From the NCBI GenBank assembly GCA_051531935.1, contig JAOPTR010000009.1, positions 37,930 through 101,929 on the forward strand: DNA of 64,000 bases, given 5' to 3'. Below the pieces are notes generated by a model. The model saw nothing but the letters and a program-made list of their open reading frames with translations. It had not been told where the DNA came from and did no database searches. Numbering within the stretch: the stretch's first letter is position 1; the number at the start of each line of letters is the position of its first letter. A program made the position numbers and the translations under genes. Origin of the DNA: OCS116 sp051531935 (GTDB lineage: Bacteria > Pseudomonadota > Alphaproteobacteria > Rhizobiales > OSC116). This document shows, in pieces, positions 44,259 through 55,028 of the stretch.

Positions 44259-47015
44259 ATGTCTAAAGATAAAGCAGCCGCAAAAAATAAAGTCACCCCC
44301 ATGATGCAACAATTCATGGAAATTAAAATTGCCAACCCAGGAAAGCTGTTGTTTTTCAGAATGGGCGATTTCTATGAATTGTTTTTTGACGATGCCGTGG
44401 CTGCCTCGATGGCTCTTAACATCACCCTTACTAAACGTGGCAAACACAATGGGGAAGACATTCCCATGTGCGGAGTGCCTGTACATGCCTCGACAGGGTA
44501 TTTGCAGCAACTCGCCAGAAAAGGTTTTAAGGTTGCGATTGTTGATCAGTTGGAAGACCCGAAGGAAGCCAAAAAGCGTGGCCCAAAATCGGTGGTTAAG
44601 CGTGGTGTTGTGCGTATTGTCACCGCAGGTACTTTAACCGAAGACAGTTTACTAAATGCACGGCTCAACAATTATCTGTTGTCAATCGTACCAAACATTA
44701 GCCTTTCCGAACAAGGTGATGCTATGGTGGCTGTGGCTTGGGTGGATATTTCTACAGGTAATTTCGCCTGCGAAACTATGTTACTCAGCCATGTAAACTC
44801 CACCGTTGCGCGCCTTGAGGCCAAAGAAATTATATTCTCCGATGGCCTTATTAAATTTATAGAGCCTTATAAAATTCTCGATAATTCAATTGACTACCTA
44901 GAATTATGGACTGAAAGTGGCGCCATATTATCGCCAAACGAACAGGCAAGTTTTGATAGCCAACAAGCGGTTCTAAATTTTTCAGAATATTTCAACCTTG
45001 ATGACATCACTGAAATGGGTGAATTTAGCCGCACTGAGCTTAGTGCATTAGGCGGCCTATATTCTTACATACATGATACTCAAAAAGGCCAAATGCCTAT
45101 TTTGAAAACGCCTGATCAACACCAAATTGGCAGTAATATGCTGATAGATGCAGCCACTCGCACAAGTTTAGAAATTTTAAAAACCCAAACTGGCGATAAA
45201 AAAGGCAGCTTGCTTAACGCTATTGACCGCACAATTACAGGCCAAGCCGCGCGGTTATTGGCCAGCCGCCTCTCCTCGCCATTAACCGACAAAACGAGCA
45301 TTGAAAATAGATTAGATATGATTGCATGGTTTTTAGAGCAAAGCCATTTTATCCATGATTTTAGAGATCTGATTAAAAGTTTGCCCGATTTGGAGAGAGC
45401 GCTTGCTCGCCTTGCCATTGGCCGTGGTGGCCCACGCGACTTACTGGCACTGCGCACAGCTTTTTTAAAAGCCCAACAAAGCGAGGCTTTGTTTTTAAAA
45501 TCTAAGCGCGATGAATGGCCTGTTAATTTAAACTTCGCCATAGAGAATTTAAACTTAAGCCATTGCGATTTGAACCAATTATTGATCGATAATTTAGATG
45601 AAGACGTGCCGTTATTGGCACGCGATGGCGGTTTTATACGTGATGGGTTGCGGCCAGATTTGGATGAGGCTCGGCAACTATCTACCCAAGGCCGACAATT
45701 TATTGTTAAGCTCGAACAAAAATATAGCGCGCAAACCAAAGTCAAGAACCTGCGTATCAAACACAATAATATGTTGGGTTATTTTATTGAAGTCAGCGCC
45801 TCCAACGGAGACATTTTGTTGAATGAGTTTAAGCAAGATTTCATCCATCGCCAAACCATGAAAAACGTCGTGCGGTTCACCAGTGTTGAGCTTGGGGAAT
45901 TGGAAGTTAAAATATCATCCGCCGCGAATAAAGCACTAGAAATAGAAACCCAAGAATTTGATAAATTGGTTACCGCTACCGTTGATTATGCCTCTAACAT
46001 AAGCTTGTTGGCCGCTGCTTTGGCAGAGTTAGACCTTGCAGCCTCGCTCGCACTATTGGCGGGAGAAGAAAATTACTGTCGCCCCAAAATTGACAATGAC
46101 CCCGTTTTCGAAATTCGAAATGGCCGCCATATCGTGGTCGAGCAAGCCCTCAAAGCACGCAATGAACCTGCATTTATCGCCAATGGTTGTTTGTTGAATA
46201 TGGCCGAAAAAGGCAGTAAGTCACCTGCCCGCATCACCTTACTCACAGGCCCGAACATGGCGGGTAAATCCACCTATTTACGCCAAAACGCGCTTATCGC
46301 TATTTTGGCGCAGATGGGTTGTTATGTACCTGCTGAATACGCAAATATTGGCATTATTGATAGATTGTTTAGCCGCGTTGGTGCGGCCGATGATTTGGCG
46401 CGTGGCCGCTCGACCTTTATGGTCGAAATGGTCGAAACCGCCACAATTTTAAACCAAGCCACCGATAAATCATTGGTGATATTAGACGAAATTGGCCGCG
46501 GCACCGCCACTTATGATGGACTTTCCATTGCATGGGCGACAATTGAACATTTGCACGAGCATAATAAATGCCGCTCATTATTTGCCACCCATTACCATGA
46601 GCTAACTGCCCTTAAAGAAAAGCTTTCACACCTAAAAAATGCCACCATGCGCGTTGCCGAATGGAATGGCGAAGTGCGGTTTCTGCATGAAGTTAGAAAA
46701 GGTGTCGCCGAGCGCTCCTACGGAATACATGTCGCCAAATTGGCAGGCTTGCCCGAATTGGTGATTGAGCGCGCCACCGAAGTGTTGGAATATTTAGAAA
46801 AAAATGAAACCAGTGAAATGCGCCAAAACATCATTGATGACTTGCCATTATTTAGCCATGCGCGGCCAAAATCCTTTAGCAAAACGGCCGATCCAATCGC
46901 CGAAGAATTAAAACAAAAAGTGGCGGCCATTTCGCCAGATGAACTCACGCCTAAAGTGGCACTTGATCTTATTTACGAACTTAAATCACTCGCCAACTCT
47001 ACTTCCAAAAATTAA
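44259..47015 (+). CDS. mutS: MutS DNA mismatch repair ATPase
   Basis: 918 aa. The N-terminal mismatch-recognition domain has FFRMGDFYELFFDDA with the Phe-x-Glu wedge. The ATPase core reads TGPNMAGKSTYLRQNALIAI, ILDEIGRGTATYDGLSIAW and FATHYHELTAL. Length fits the family. glnD starts 15 bases later. Confidence 0.97.
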   Translation: MSKDKAAAKNKVTPMMQQFMEIKIANPGKLLFFRMGDFYELFFDDAVAASMALNITLTKRGKHNGEDIPMCGVPVHASTGYLQQLARKGFKVAIVDQLEDPKEAKKRGPKSVVKRGVVRIVTAGTLTEDSLLNARLNNYLLSIVPNISLSEQGDAMVAVAWVDISTGNFACETMLLSHVNSTVARLEAKEIIFSDGLIKFIEPYKILDNSIDYLELWTESGAILSPNEQASFDSQQAVLNFSEYFNLDDITEMGEFSRTELSALGGLYSYIHDTQKGQMPILKTPDQHQIGSNMLIDAATRTSLEILKTQTGDKKGSLLNAIDRTITGQAARLLASRLSSPLTDKTSIENRLDMIAWFLEQSHFIHDFRDLIKSLPDLERALARLAIGRGGPRDLLALRTAFLKAQQSEALFLKSKRDEWPVNLNFAIENLNLSHCDLNQLLIDNLDEDVPLLARDGGFIRDGLRPDLDEARQLSTQGRQFIVKLEQKYSAQTKVKNLRIKHNNMLGYFIEVSASNGDILLNEFKQDFIHRQTMKNVVRFTSVELGELEVKISSAANKALEIETQEFDKLVTATVDYASNISLLAAALAELDLAASLALLAGEENYCRPKIDNDPVFEIRNGRHIVVEQALKARNEPAFIANGCLLNMAEKGSKSPARITLLTGPNMAGKSTYLRQNALIAILAQMGCYVPAEYANIGIIDRLFSRVGAADDLARGRSTFMVEMVETATILNQATDKSLVILDEIGRGTATYDGLSIAWATIEHLHEHNKCRSLFATHYHELTALKEKLSHLKNATMRVAEWNGEVRFLHEVRKGVAERSYGIHVAKLAGLPELVIERATEVLEYLEKNETSEMRQNIIDDLPLFSHARPKSFSKTADPIAEELKQKVAAISPDELTPKVALDLIYELKSLANSTSKN

Positions 47016-47030
47016 AGATAAATATTCTTC

Positions 47031-49859
47031 ATGAACCAAACAGCCCCCAAGCCTGCAAAAACACATAAACTCAAAAAGCGCGTGAATTATCGCACGTCAA
47101 GCCGTAAAATGGCTCGAATTTTTGAAGCGGTAATCTATGGCGACTTTATTGAAATTATCGAACAAAATGGCGGTGATTATACGGTAAAATCGGCAGAAAT
47201 TCGGCTTAAGCTTATTGATAAAGCAAAGCAATCTCTGGAAAATATACGAAAAGAAGCCTTTGAAGAATTGAGTAGAACCGGCAAAGGCACACAGTGTGCC
47301 CGCACTTTATCGGCCTATCAAGATGGGCTAGTCTCAGCAATTATGTTATTGGCTGAAAATCAGGTTTATATCGACCTAGACGCGCGTGAAGAACAGCAAA
47401 TTTCGGTGGTGGCGGTTGGTGGTTATGGCCGCGATAGTCTAGCGCCACATTCTGATATAGATTTGCTAATGGTATTGCCAAACAAGCCCAACGATCGCTC
47501 TGAACAAGTGATCGAATATATTCTATATTTCTTATGGGATTTAAATTTTAAAGTTGGCCATGCGGTGCGTAACGTTGCGCAATCTATCAGTCATTCTAAA
47601 ACCGATATGACCATCAGAACATCTATTTTGGAAGCCCGTTTCATCTGCGGAAATCACACTTTATTTGTCGAGCTTGGTGTTGAGTTTACCGAAAAAATCA
47701 TCAAAGGCCGTGAGCAAGAATTTACTGAAGCTAAACTCGAAGAACGTGATTTGCGCCATCAAGCGTCTGGTAAATCTCGTTATTTGGTTGAGCCTAATAT
47801 TAAAGATGGCAAAGGCGGCCTACGCGATTTACATACTTTATTCTGGATTGGCAAATATATTTACCACTTAAAACGCGCCAGCCAAATGGTTGATGCAGGG
47901 GTATTTACTGAAACTGAATATCGTAGTTTTAGAAAATGCGAAGATTTTTTATGGTCAGTACGATGCCATTTACATTTTTTAGTTGGCCGTGCTGAAGAGC
48001 GGGTTTCTTTTGATGTACAAGAAGAACTCGCTGAACGTTTGGGTTATTCATCACATGGTGGGTTGCGTGGTGTCGAGCGATTTATGAAACATTATTTCAT
48101 CATCGCCAAACAAGTTGGAGATTTGACCCGAGTTTTCTGCGCTGTACTTGAGCAACAGGAAATCAAACAAGGCAATGCCGCGCAACGGTTTCTCAATCGG
48201 TTTCGTGCAGGTACAAATATTGAGGAAATCACCAAAACTAAGGCTTTTAAAGTAGAGCATGGGCGCATTATGGCGCTTAACGATAAGGTGTTTATCAAAG
48301 ACCCGACCCATCTTGTTGGCTTGTTCTATTTGATTGATAAATATTCGCTGCTCATTCACCCAGAAACTCTTAAATTGGTGACCCGCTCTTTGCGGTTGAT
48401 AGACAATAAATTGCGTTCTAACCCCAAGGCCAGTAATTTATTTTTAAAATTGCTATGCTCTAAAAACGATCCCGAAACAAATTTACGGAAAATGAACGAA
48501 GCGGGTGTTTTGGGGCGGTTTATCAAACCATTTGGTAAAATTGTTTCGCTGATGCAGTTTAACATGTACCACCATTACACGGTGGATGAGCATTTGTTAC
48601 GCTCAGTAGGTATATTGGCGCAAATTGACGGCGGTAAAGAAGAAGAAAAACACCCCACCGCTCACCAAATTATTGGCGAAATTACCAACCGCCGTGCGCT
48701 ATATGTAGCGGTATTTATACATGACATTGCCAAGGGCCGCAAAGAAAGCCATGCTGAAGCTGGTGCAAAAGAAGCGCAAATTTTATGCCCCAAACTTGGA
48801 ATGAGCAAAGCCGAAACCGAACTGGTGGTCTGGCTTGTGGCCGATCATTTGGAAATGAGCGAAGTGTCACAAACGCGCGATTTAATGGACCCCAAAACCA
48901 TTGAAGATTTTGCCAGTAAAGTTAAAACCTTAGAGCGGTTACGCCTATTATTGGTACTAACAGTGGTTGACATTCGTGCCGTTGGCCCAGGTGTTTGGAA
49001 TGGCTGGAAAGGCCAATTGTTGCGCGAATTATACAACCAGACAGAACGACATTTAACAGGCGGCAATTCACAACAAAAAATTGATGAACGGGTGCGCATT
49101 GCCAAGCAAGTGCTAACCGAAGAATTGCAAAAACTACCCGTTAAAAAACTATCTAAAAAGCGCCAAACTGGGTTTGTAGAACGCCACTACCCACCTTATT
49201 TGCTTTATGTGCCGTTGGAAATGCAGGTTACACATGCCTTGCTGATTAACAAGGCCGATAAAGATGGCCTTGCCACCAGCACTGTTACCGATTCCTTTTT
49301 GGCAATGACAGAGATTAATGTCATTGCGGCCGATCACCCACGCTTATTATCAATTATCACAGGCTCTTGTGCGGTGATGGGAGCTGACATTGTGGGCGCA
49401 AATATTTTCACCACTCGTGATGGTATGGCTTTAGACAAGGTGCAAATTAAGCGCCATTTTGAAGATGATAGAGACGAAAAAAGACGTTCAAAATCCATCA
49501 CCGAAACCATTGAAAAAGCTCTGTTGGGCGAAATTCATTTACCTTCAACCCTAGAGGCAAAAACCTTAAAGCAAAATATCGAAGCCTTTGAAGTTGAGCC
49601 AAAAGTGTCTATTTCTAATAACCTTTCCGATAAATATTCGGTGATTGAAATTAATGGTCTTGATAGACCAAAATTGCTTTATGACTTAACATGTGCTTTA
49701 TACCAATTGAATTTGAATATTGGTTCGGCACATATCTCGACTATCGGCGAACGCGCCATTGATGTTTTTTACATTCGGGATTTAATGTTGCAAAAAATTA
49801 CCAACGAAGAGCGACAAGAAAACATCACGACCACATTGTTGGAAATTTTGGAAAATTGA
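47031..49859 (+). CDS. glnD: GlnD, PII uridylyltransferase/UMP-removing enzyme
   Basis: 942 aa. The nucleotidyltransferase domain has GGYGRDSLAPHSDIDLLMVL, the HD domain has AVFIHDIAKGRKESHAEAGA, and two ACT domains lie at the C-terminus (IAADHPRLLSIITGSCAVMG and INGLDRPKLLYDLTCAL). It uridylylates PII under nitrogen limitation and deuridylylates it when glutamine is plentiful. The run glnD-murJ-trpS is typical of Hyphomicrobiales. Confidence 0.97.
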   Translation: MNQTAPKPAKTHKLKKRVNYRTSSRKMARIFEAVIYGDFIEIIEQNGGDYTVKSAEIRLKLIDKAKQSLENIRKEAFEELSRTGKGTQCARTLSAYQDGLVSAIMLLAENQVYIDLDAREEQQISVVAVGGYGRDSLAPHSDIDLLMVLPNKPNDRSEQVIEYILYFLWDLNFKVGHAVRNVAQSISHSKTDMTIRTSILEARFICGNHTLFVELGVEFTEKIIKGREQEFTEAKLEERDLRHQASGKSRYLVEPNIKDGKGGLRDLHTLFWIGKYIYHLKRASQMVDAGVFTETEYRSFRKCEDFLWSVRCHLHFLVGRAEERVSFDVQEELAERLGYSSHGGLRGVERFMKHYFIIAKQVGDLTRVFCAVLEQQEIKQGNAAQRFLNRFRAGTNIEEITKTKAFKVEHGRIMALNDKVFIKDPTHLVGLFYLIDKYSLLIHPETLKLVTRSLRLIDNKLRSNPKASNLFLKLLCSKNDPETNLRKMNEAGVLGRFIKPFGKIVSLMQFNMYHHYTVDEHLLRSVGILAQIDGGKEEEKHPTAHQIIGEITNRRALYVAVFIHDIAKGRKESHAEAGAKEAQILCPKLGMSKAETELVVWLVADHLEMSEVSQTRDLMDPKTIEDFASKVKTLERLRLLLVLTVVDIRAVGPGVWNGWKGQLLRELYNQTERHLTGGNSQQKIDERVRIAKQVLTEELQKLPVKKLSKKRQTGFVERHYPPYLLYVPLEMQVTHALLINKADKDGLATSTVTDSFLAMTEINVIAADHPRLLSIITGSCAVMGADIVGANIFTTRDGMALDKVQIKRHFEDDRDEKRRSKSITETIEKALLGEIHLPSTLEAKTLKQNIEAFEVEPKVSISNNLSDKYSVIEINGLDRPKLLYDLTCALYQLNLNIGSAHISTIGERAIDVFYIRDLMLQKITNEERQENITTTLLEILEN

Positions 49860-49877
49860 GCTAGGGGCAGGGTTAAA

Positions 49878-51494
49878 ATGAAGCTAGCTAAAAGTGCATT
49901 TGTTGTGGGTATGATGACCATGCTTAGCCGTCTACTAGGCTTTGTACGTGACATTTTATTTGCAGCGGTGCTAGGCACGGGCCCTATTGCAGCGGCATTT
50001 ATCATCGCCATGCGCATTCCCAACCTGTTCAGGCGTATCTTTGCCGAAGGCGCTTTTAACTCGGCTTTTATACCGCTTTATAACGAGAAGTTAGAAAACC
50101 GCGGTGTCGGCTCGGCCACGCGGTTTGCATCACAAGCCATGAGTGGCTTGGTTTTGGTACTAATATTACTCACCGCAATATTCGAAATTTTTATGCCCAC
50201 TTTGTTGGGCGGCATCGCTTGGGGGCTTAAAGACAACCCAGATAAATATAATCTTGCGGTCGAATTCACCCGCATTATGTTTCCATATTTAATATTTTTA
50301 TCAATAATGGCGTTGATTGCGGGCATTTTGAACAGTTTTCAAAAATTTGCTGTGGCAGCTCTTGTGCCTGTTTTACTCAACGTTATTTTAGTGGCCTGCA
50401 TGTTTGGCTTGGTATTGTTCAACATCATTAGGCAAGAAGATGTGGCAAGGGCGCTATCCTATGCGGTTACATTTGCGGGTTTTGTTCAAGTTGCTGCGCT
50501 TTGGTATTATTGTAAAAAACAAGGGCATTTGCCGCGCTTTGTGCGCCCGCGTTACAATAAAGACATAAAAGATTTGGTTAAACTTGGCATTCCTGGGGTG
50601 ATTGCAGGTGGCATCACGCAAATAAACATCGTGATTGGCACTGGCATTGCCACTTCTTATGCGGGTGCTGTTGGTTATTTATATTATGCCGACCGGCTTT
50701 ACCAATTGCCATTGGGCGTGGTAGGGGTGGCCGTTGGGGTGGTATTATTGCCAAGCCTCACCCGGGCATTTACCTCCGACAATCAAACCGAGGCTAATGA
50801 TTTACAAAATAGAGCGTTAGAATTTTCGATGATGCTCACTGTGCCTGCAATGGTTGCATTTTTGTTTATTGCCGAAACTTTGGTATCTGTTTTGTTTGAG
50901 CGTGGGCGGTTTAACCCCGATGCGACGATAGAAACCGCCATAGTCTTACGCGCCTTTGCGCTTGGTTTGCCTGCCTTTGTGGCGGTTAAAGTTTTCTCGC
51001 CTGGTTTTTTTGCCAATCAGGATACAAAAACTCCAATGTATTACGGCATTGCCGCCATCATTGTGAATACGGTTTTAGCACTTATATTTGCACAATATTG
51101 GCAACATGTTGGCATTGCGATTGCCACCTCCATCGCCGCATGGCTTAATGTGTTCTTGTTGGCTTTTACTTTATGGTGGCGCGGTAAATTTGCGCTAGAT
51201 ACAAAATGCATGAAAACTTTGCCAATGATTGGCGTTGCCAGCCTGCTTATGGGCGGCTGTGTTTATTACACTTGCCAATATTTGGCGCCTTGGCTGACAG
51301 TTGATAATAATGAATTGGTCCGCGGGTTGATTATGCTGGCAATTGTCATAGAAGGTGCACTGACTTATGGTCTATTTTTGCACTATACAGGCGCCCTAAC
51401 CTTCGCAGAAATGAAGGGCTTTGTAAAACGCCCCGCCAAGAAAAAACTTGATAAACAAGCCAATTCAAGCGATAAAAACTCAACAGAAAAATAG
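49878..51494 (+). CDS. murJ: MurJ lipid II flippase
   Basis: 538 aa with about 14 membrane helices of the MVF/MOP superfamily. The N-terminus reads MMTMLSRLLGFVRDILFAAV, and IFAEGAFNSAFIPLYNE is the conserved loop. It flips lipid II across the inner membrane for peptidoglycan synthesis. A basic tail ends the protein. Confidence 0.95.
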   Translation: MKLAKSAFVVGMMTMLSRLLGFVRDILFAAVLGTGPIAAAFIIAMRIPNLFRRIFAEGAFNSAFIPLYNEKLENRGVGSATRFASQAMSGLVLVLILLTAIFEIFMPTLLGGIAWGLKDNPDKYNLAVEFTRIMFPYLIFLSIMALIAGILNSFQKFAVAALVPVLLNVILVACMFGLVLFNIIRQEDVARALSYAVTFAGFVQVAALWYYCKKQGHLPRFVRPRYNKDIKDLVKLGIPGVIAGGITQINIVIGTGIATSYAGAVGYLYYADRLYQLPLGVVGVAVGVVLLPSLTRAFTSDNQTEANDLQNRALEFSMMLTVPAMVAFLFIAETLVSVLFERGRFNPDATIETAIVLRAFALGLPAFVAVKVFSPGFFANQDTKTPMYYGIAAIIVNTVLALIFAQYWQHVGIAIATSIAAWLNVFLLAFTLWWRGKFALDTKCMKTLPMIGVASLLMGGCVYYTCQYLAPWLTVDNNELVRGLIMLAIVIEGALTYGLFLHYTGALTFAEMKGFVKRPAKKKLDKQANSSDKNSTEK

Positions 51495-51536
51495 ACTTTT
51501 ATTGGTCGCATATTTTAAGACACAGGAATCAAGGTT

Positions 51537-52583
51537 ATGACCTCATTCACAAAACGCGTATTTTCGGGCATTCAGCCATCAGGTAAAATTCATCTTGGCA
51601 ATTATCTTGGTGCCATTCAAAAATTTGTATTGCTGCAAGACGACAAAAGCTTTGAAAGCATTTATTGCGTGGTGGATATGCACGCCATCACCGTTGCTCA
51701 AGACCCTAAAATATTGCGCGAGCGCACAATAGAAGTGACATCCGCATATTTGGCCGCAGGTGTTGACCCAAAACAAAGCATTATATTTAACCAATCACGC
51801 GTGGCAGCACATACCGAATTAGGTTGGATATTTAACTGTGTGGCACGTCTTGGTTGGTTAAACCGTATGACACAATTTAAGGACAAAGCGGGCAAAAACT
51901 CCGAACGCATGTCTGTGGGCTTATACACTTACCCTAACCTCATGGCGGCCGATATTTTGGCCTATAATGCCACCCATGTGCCTGTTGGAGATGACCAAAA
52001 ACAACATGTTGAATTGTGCCGCGACATTGCCCAAAAATTCAATAGTGATTATGCCAAAGAAATTAAAGAATTGGGCTTTGGCGAGCAGTTTTTCTGCCAG
52101 CCTGAACCGCTTATTAATTTTGGTGGCAAACCTGTGCGCGTTATGAATTTGCGTGATGGCACTAAAAAAATGAGCAGCTCGGCCGAATCGGATATGACGC
52201 GCATAAACATGAATGATGATAGCGAAACTTTGGCTAAAAAGCTTAAGAAGGCTAAAACCGACCCTGATGCACTTCCAAGTGAAGTGGCTGGGCTAGAAGG
52301 CCGCCCCGAAGCGCGTAACCTAGTGTCTATCTTTGCGGCATTGCAAGATAGTGATAGCCAAGCGGTACTCACCCAATTTGGTGGGCAACAATTCCGCGAA
52401 TTTAAAACGGCATTGATAGATTTAGCCGTGACAAAAATTGGCCCTATTGGTGATGAGATGAACCATCTGATGAAAGATGAAGCTCACATCGACCAAGTGT
52501 TAAAAGATGGTGCTGAGCGCGCCCGCGCCATTGCTGAACCTTTGGTTCAAGACGTTAAAAAAATAATTGGCTTTATGGTATAA
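51537..52583 (+). CDS. trpS: Tryptophanyl-tRNA synthetase
   Basis: 348 aa class I synthetase. HIGH-type motif in GIQPSGKIHLGNYLGAI; KMSKS-type motif GTKKMSSSAESD. It charges tRNA-Trp. Confidence 0.97.
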   Translation: MTSFTKRVFSGIQPSGKIHLGNYLGAIQKFVLLQDDKSFESIYCVVDMHAITVAQDPKILRERTIEVTSAYLAAGVDPKQSIIFNQSRVAAHTELGWIFNCVARLGWLNRMTQFKDKAGKNSERMSVGLYTYPNLMAADILAYNATHVPVGDDQKQHVELCRDIAQKFNSDYAKEIKELGFGEQFFCQPEPLINFGGKPVRVMNLRDGTKKMSSSAESDMTRINMNDDSETLAKKLKKAKTDPDALPSEVAGLEGRPEARNLVSIFAALQDSDSQAVLTQFGGQQFREFKTALIDLAVTKIGPIGDEMNHLMKDEAHIDQVLKDGAERARAIAEPLVQDVKKIIGFMV

Positions 52584-52649
52584 ACGCGGCATTTAAACTT
52601 TGGCATCTGCTAAGGGCATTATGGTAAGGCTTGTCTTTTAGGTTAATAA

Positions 52650-53159
52650 ATGGCAGCATACATATCAATTAAAGCTATTGATGAGGCATATATGGATGGC
52701 AAGCGTAAGTTTTTAGTGGTGATAGATGATACGCAAGAATGCCGCGTGGCATTAAAATATGCTGTGTCTCGTGCGTTGGCTACAGGCGCGTTGATTACTA
52801 TTTTACACGTAATCGACAATGCCGATTTTCAACATTGGTTGGGGGTTGAGGCCATTATGCGTGACGAAGCTTATGCCAATGCCGAGGGGGTAATCTCCTC
52901 TATTTTGAATGATGTTGATTCGGCCGCACAACTCATGCCTGAAATTATTGTCAAACAAGGCGATAAGCGCGAAGAAATTTTATCGCTCATCACACAAGAT
53001 CGTGCAATTGCAATTTTAATGCTAGGTTCAGCGGTAGATGGCTCTGGCCCTGGGCCTTTGGTCGCCTCGTTGGCCAATCAATCCGCCGAGGTGTTTCCCA
53101 TTCCTGTAACGCTAATTCCAGGTAATTTAAGCGATAAAGATATTTCGGACTTGAGTTAG
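52650..53159 (+). CDS. Universal stress protein (UspA family)
   Basis: 169 aa, or 155 aa from ATG 52692, which has GAGG five bases upstream. The fold begins KRKFLVVIDDTQECRVALKY and the ATP-binding loop is ILMLGSAVDGSGPGPLVASL. It sits between trpS and nfuA as in many rhizobia. Stress role by family. Confidence 0.88.
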   Translation: MAAYISIKAIDEAYMDGKRKFLVVIDDTQECRVALKYAVSRALATGALITILHVIDNADFQHWLGVEAIMRDEAYANAEGVISSILNDVDSAAQLMPEIIVKQGDKREEILSLITQDRAIAILMLGSAVDGSGPGPLVASLANQSAEVFPIPVTLIPGNLSDKDISDLS

Positions 53160-53217
53160 TTGGTAAAACCATTATATAAATAACTCCCAATTTATCAGTT
53201 ATGATTGTAGGCATAAA

Positions 53218-53781
53218 ATGTATATTCAAACAGAACAAACGCCAAACCCTGAAACGCTTAAATTTTTGCCGGGTCAGCCAATTTCGCCTTATGAGCCGCT
53301 AGAGTTTAGCAGCGATGCCGAAGCCGAATTTGCCCCTATGGCACAGCGCTTATTTGTAATTAGTGGTGTGAAGACTGTTTTTTTGGGCAGTGATTTTATC
53401 ACCGTTACCAAAGCTGCCGATCAAAATTGGGATGACTTAACGCCTGCAATTATCAGCGCGATTATGGATCATTTCATGGCAAATATGCCTATTTTACTTG
53501 AAGATCCGAACGCTGATTATAGCGAAGAAGAATTTTTTGAAGAAGATGATAAAGACCTTGTTTTGGCCATTAAAGAATTAATCGACACCAGAATTCGCCC
53601 TGCTGTGGCGCAAGATGGTGGTGACATTGTATTTAAAGGTTTTAAAGCCGGCATCGTTTATTTGCGTATGAAAGGTGCTTGTGCGGGTTGCCCAAGTTCT
53701 AGCATGACGCTTAAAAGCGGCATCGAAAATTTGTTACGGCATTTCATTCCCGAAGTGGTTTCGGTTGAGCAGTCTGTTTAA
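53218..53781 (+). CDS. NfuA-type Fe-S cluster scaffold/carrier
   Basis: 187 aa. An N-terminal Nfu_N domain (QTEQTPNPETLKFLPGQPIS) and a C-terminal NifU domain with the cluster CxxC in GACAGCPSSSMTLKSGIENLL. It delivers Fe-S clusters to target proteins such as MiaB, which is encoded nearby. Confidence 0.93.
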   Translation: MYIQTEQTPNPETLKFLPGQPISPYEPLEFSSDAEAEFAPMAQRLFVISGVKTVFLGSDFITVTKAADQNWDDLTPAIISAIMDHFMANMPILLEDPNADYSEEEFFEEDDKDLVLAIKELIDTRIRPAVAQDGGDIVFKGFKAGIVYLRMKGACAGCPSSSMTLKSGIENLLRHFIPEVVSVEQSV

Positions 53782-53792
53782 TAGGCATTCCT

Positions 53793-54485
53793 ATGAGCTA
53801 TCAATTGACTTTAGACAGTTGCACCAAAGCCTGCAGCGTTGCATTGACATCGCTTGATGACGCGCCAAATTTTTCTTGGTTCGAAATTTTAGAGCGTGGC
53901 CATGCCGAAATTATCGCTCATCAAGCTCAATTGCTTATGCAGCAAGCTGATATTAAGGCCAAAGACATCAGCCAAATTGCTGTTACCATCGGCCCCGGCA
54001 CATTTACAGGTGCGCGTATTGCACTGTCGTTTGCGCGCATGTTTGCTGCCGCGCGCAACATACCGATAATTGCAGTCAACTCACTAGAAGCCATTGCATT
54101 TAATGCTATTAGTGATTTGAGTCTGGGCCGAAACGATGTCATTCACACTGCAATTGATGCCCGTCGAGGGCAAGTTTATTTTGCGTCTTATACAAGTGAA
54201 GGCAAGGTGATTTTTGCGCCCAAAGCCATAGAAATTGGAATCGCCGCCGAAATGATTAACGCGCAAGACATCATCATCGGTACAGGCCGCGAATTGCTAT
54301 TAGCCGCATTGCCAGAACATTCGGAAAACCATACATTAAACCAAAATATTCATTTTCCGCAGGCTGCGATTTTTGGCCAATCAGTAAAAGAGCGTCAGCC
54401 TGAAACAGGTTCAGTTTCACCATTATATCTGCGTGCTGCCGATGCAAAACTACCCTCTAGCCACCCCATAAGTTTTACCAAATGA
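53793..54485 (+). CDS. tsaB: TsaB, tRNA t6A synthesis subunit
   Basis: 230 aa. ASKHA fold with the conserved VTIGPGTFTGARIALSFARM. TsaB pairs with TsaD to form the N6-threonylcarbamoyl-adenosine of tRNAs. The stop overlaps the rimI start (ATGA), so the genes are coupled. Confidence 0.94.
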   Translation: MSYQLTLDSCTKACSVALTSLDDAPNFSWFEILERGHAEIIAHQAQLLMQQADIKAKDISQIAVTIGPGTFTGARIALSFARMFAAARNIPIIAVNSLEAIAFNAISDLSLGRNDVIHTAIDARRGQVYFASYTSEGKVIFAPKAIEIGIAAEMINAQDIIIGTGRELLLAALPEHSENHTLNQNIHFPQAAIFGQSVKERQPETGSVSPLYLRAADAKLPSSHPISFTK

Positions 54486-54931
54486 GCCATCATTTTTTAC
54501 CCATTACCGATCAATTTGCCGACATGGCAAAAATCCACGGTCAGTCATTTGCCAAAGCGTGGTCTGAATCCACCTTTAGAGATATGTTTGAAGATGGCGT
54601 GCAATATAGCGGCTTTGTAATTCACAATGAACAGCATATTGTGGGTTTTTCAATTATTTCCAAAATCATAGATGAAGCCGAGATTATCACCATATGTGTT
54701 TTGCCTGAAATGCAAGGCCAAGCATTTGGTACGGCATTGTTGCAATATCAATTAGACCATCTACGCCAACAAGATTTTAAAAAATTATTCTTAGAGGTGA
54801 ATGAAAACAACCATTCTGCCATTTGCCTTTATAAAAAAATGGGTTTCACACAAACGGCCTCCCGCAAGAATTATTATCGTTTGGCTGATGGAAGCGTTGC
54901 TGACGCGTTGGTTTTTGCGCTTATTTTGTAA
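54482..54931 (+). CDS. rimI: RimI-like N-alpha-acetyltransferase
   Basis: 149 aa GNAT protein. The acetyl-CoA motif is VLPEMQGQAFGTALLQYQL and the C-terminal FLEVNENNHSAICLYKKMGF is typical of RimI, which acetylates ribosomal protein S18. It is coupled to tsaB. Confidence 0.92.
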   Translation: MSHHFLPITDQFADMAKIHGQSFAKAWSESTFRDMFEDGVQYSGFVIHNEQHIVGFSIISKIIDEAEIITICVLPEMQGQAFGTALLQYQLDHLRQQDFKKLFLEVNENNHSAICLYKKMGFTQTASRKNYYRLADGSVADALVFALIL

Positions 54932-55028
54932 TTTATAACAATTATAAACTGGCAAATGAGCTATCTACTTTACGTTAGCGGCTTTGGGCATTATACCTAA
55001 AGATAGTTGATTCTTAACGGAGACGAAT

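Noticed and set aside
45116..45766. A 216-codon minus-strand ORF inside mutS
   Set aside because: It lies wholly within a well-conserved gene on the other strand, is rich in Ser/Arg/Lys as shadows are, and matches no family.
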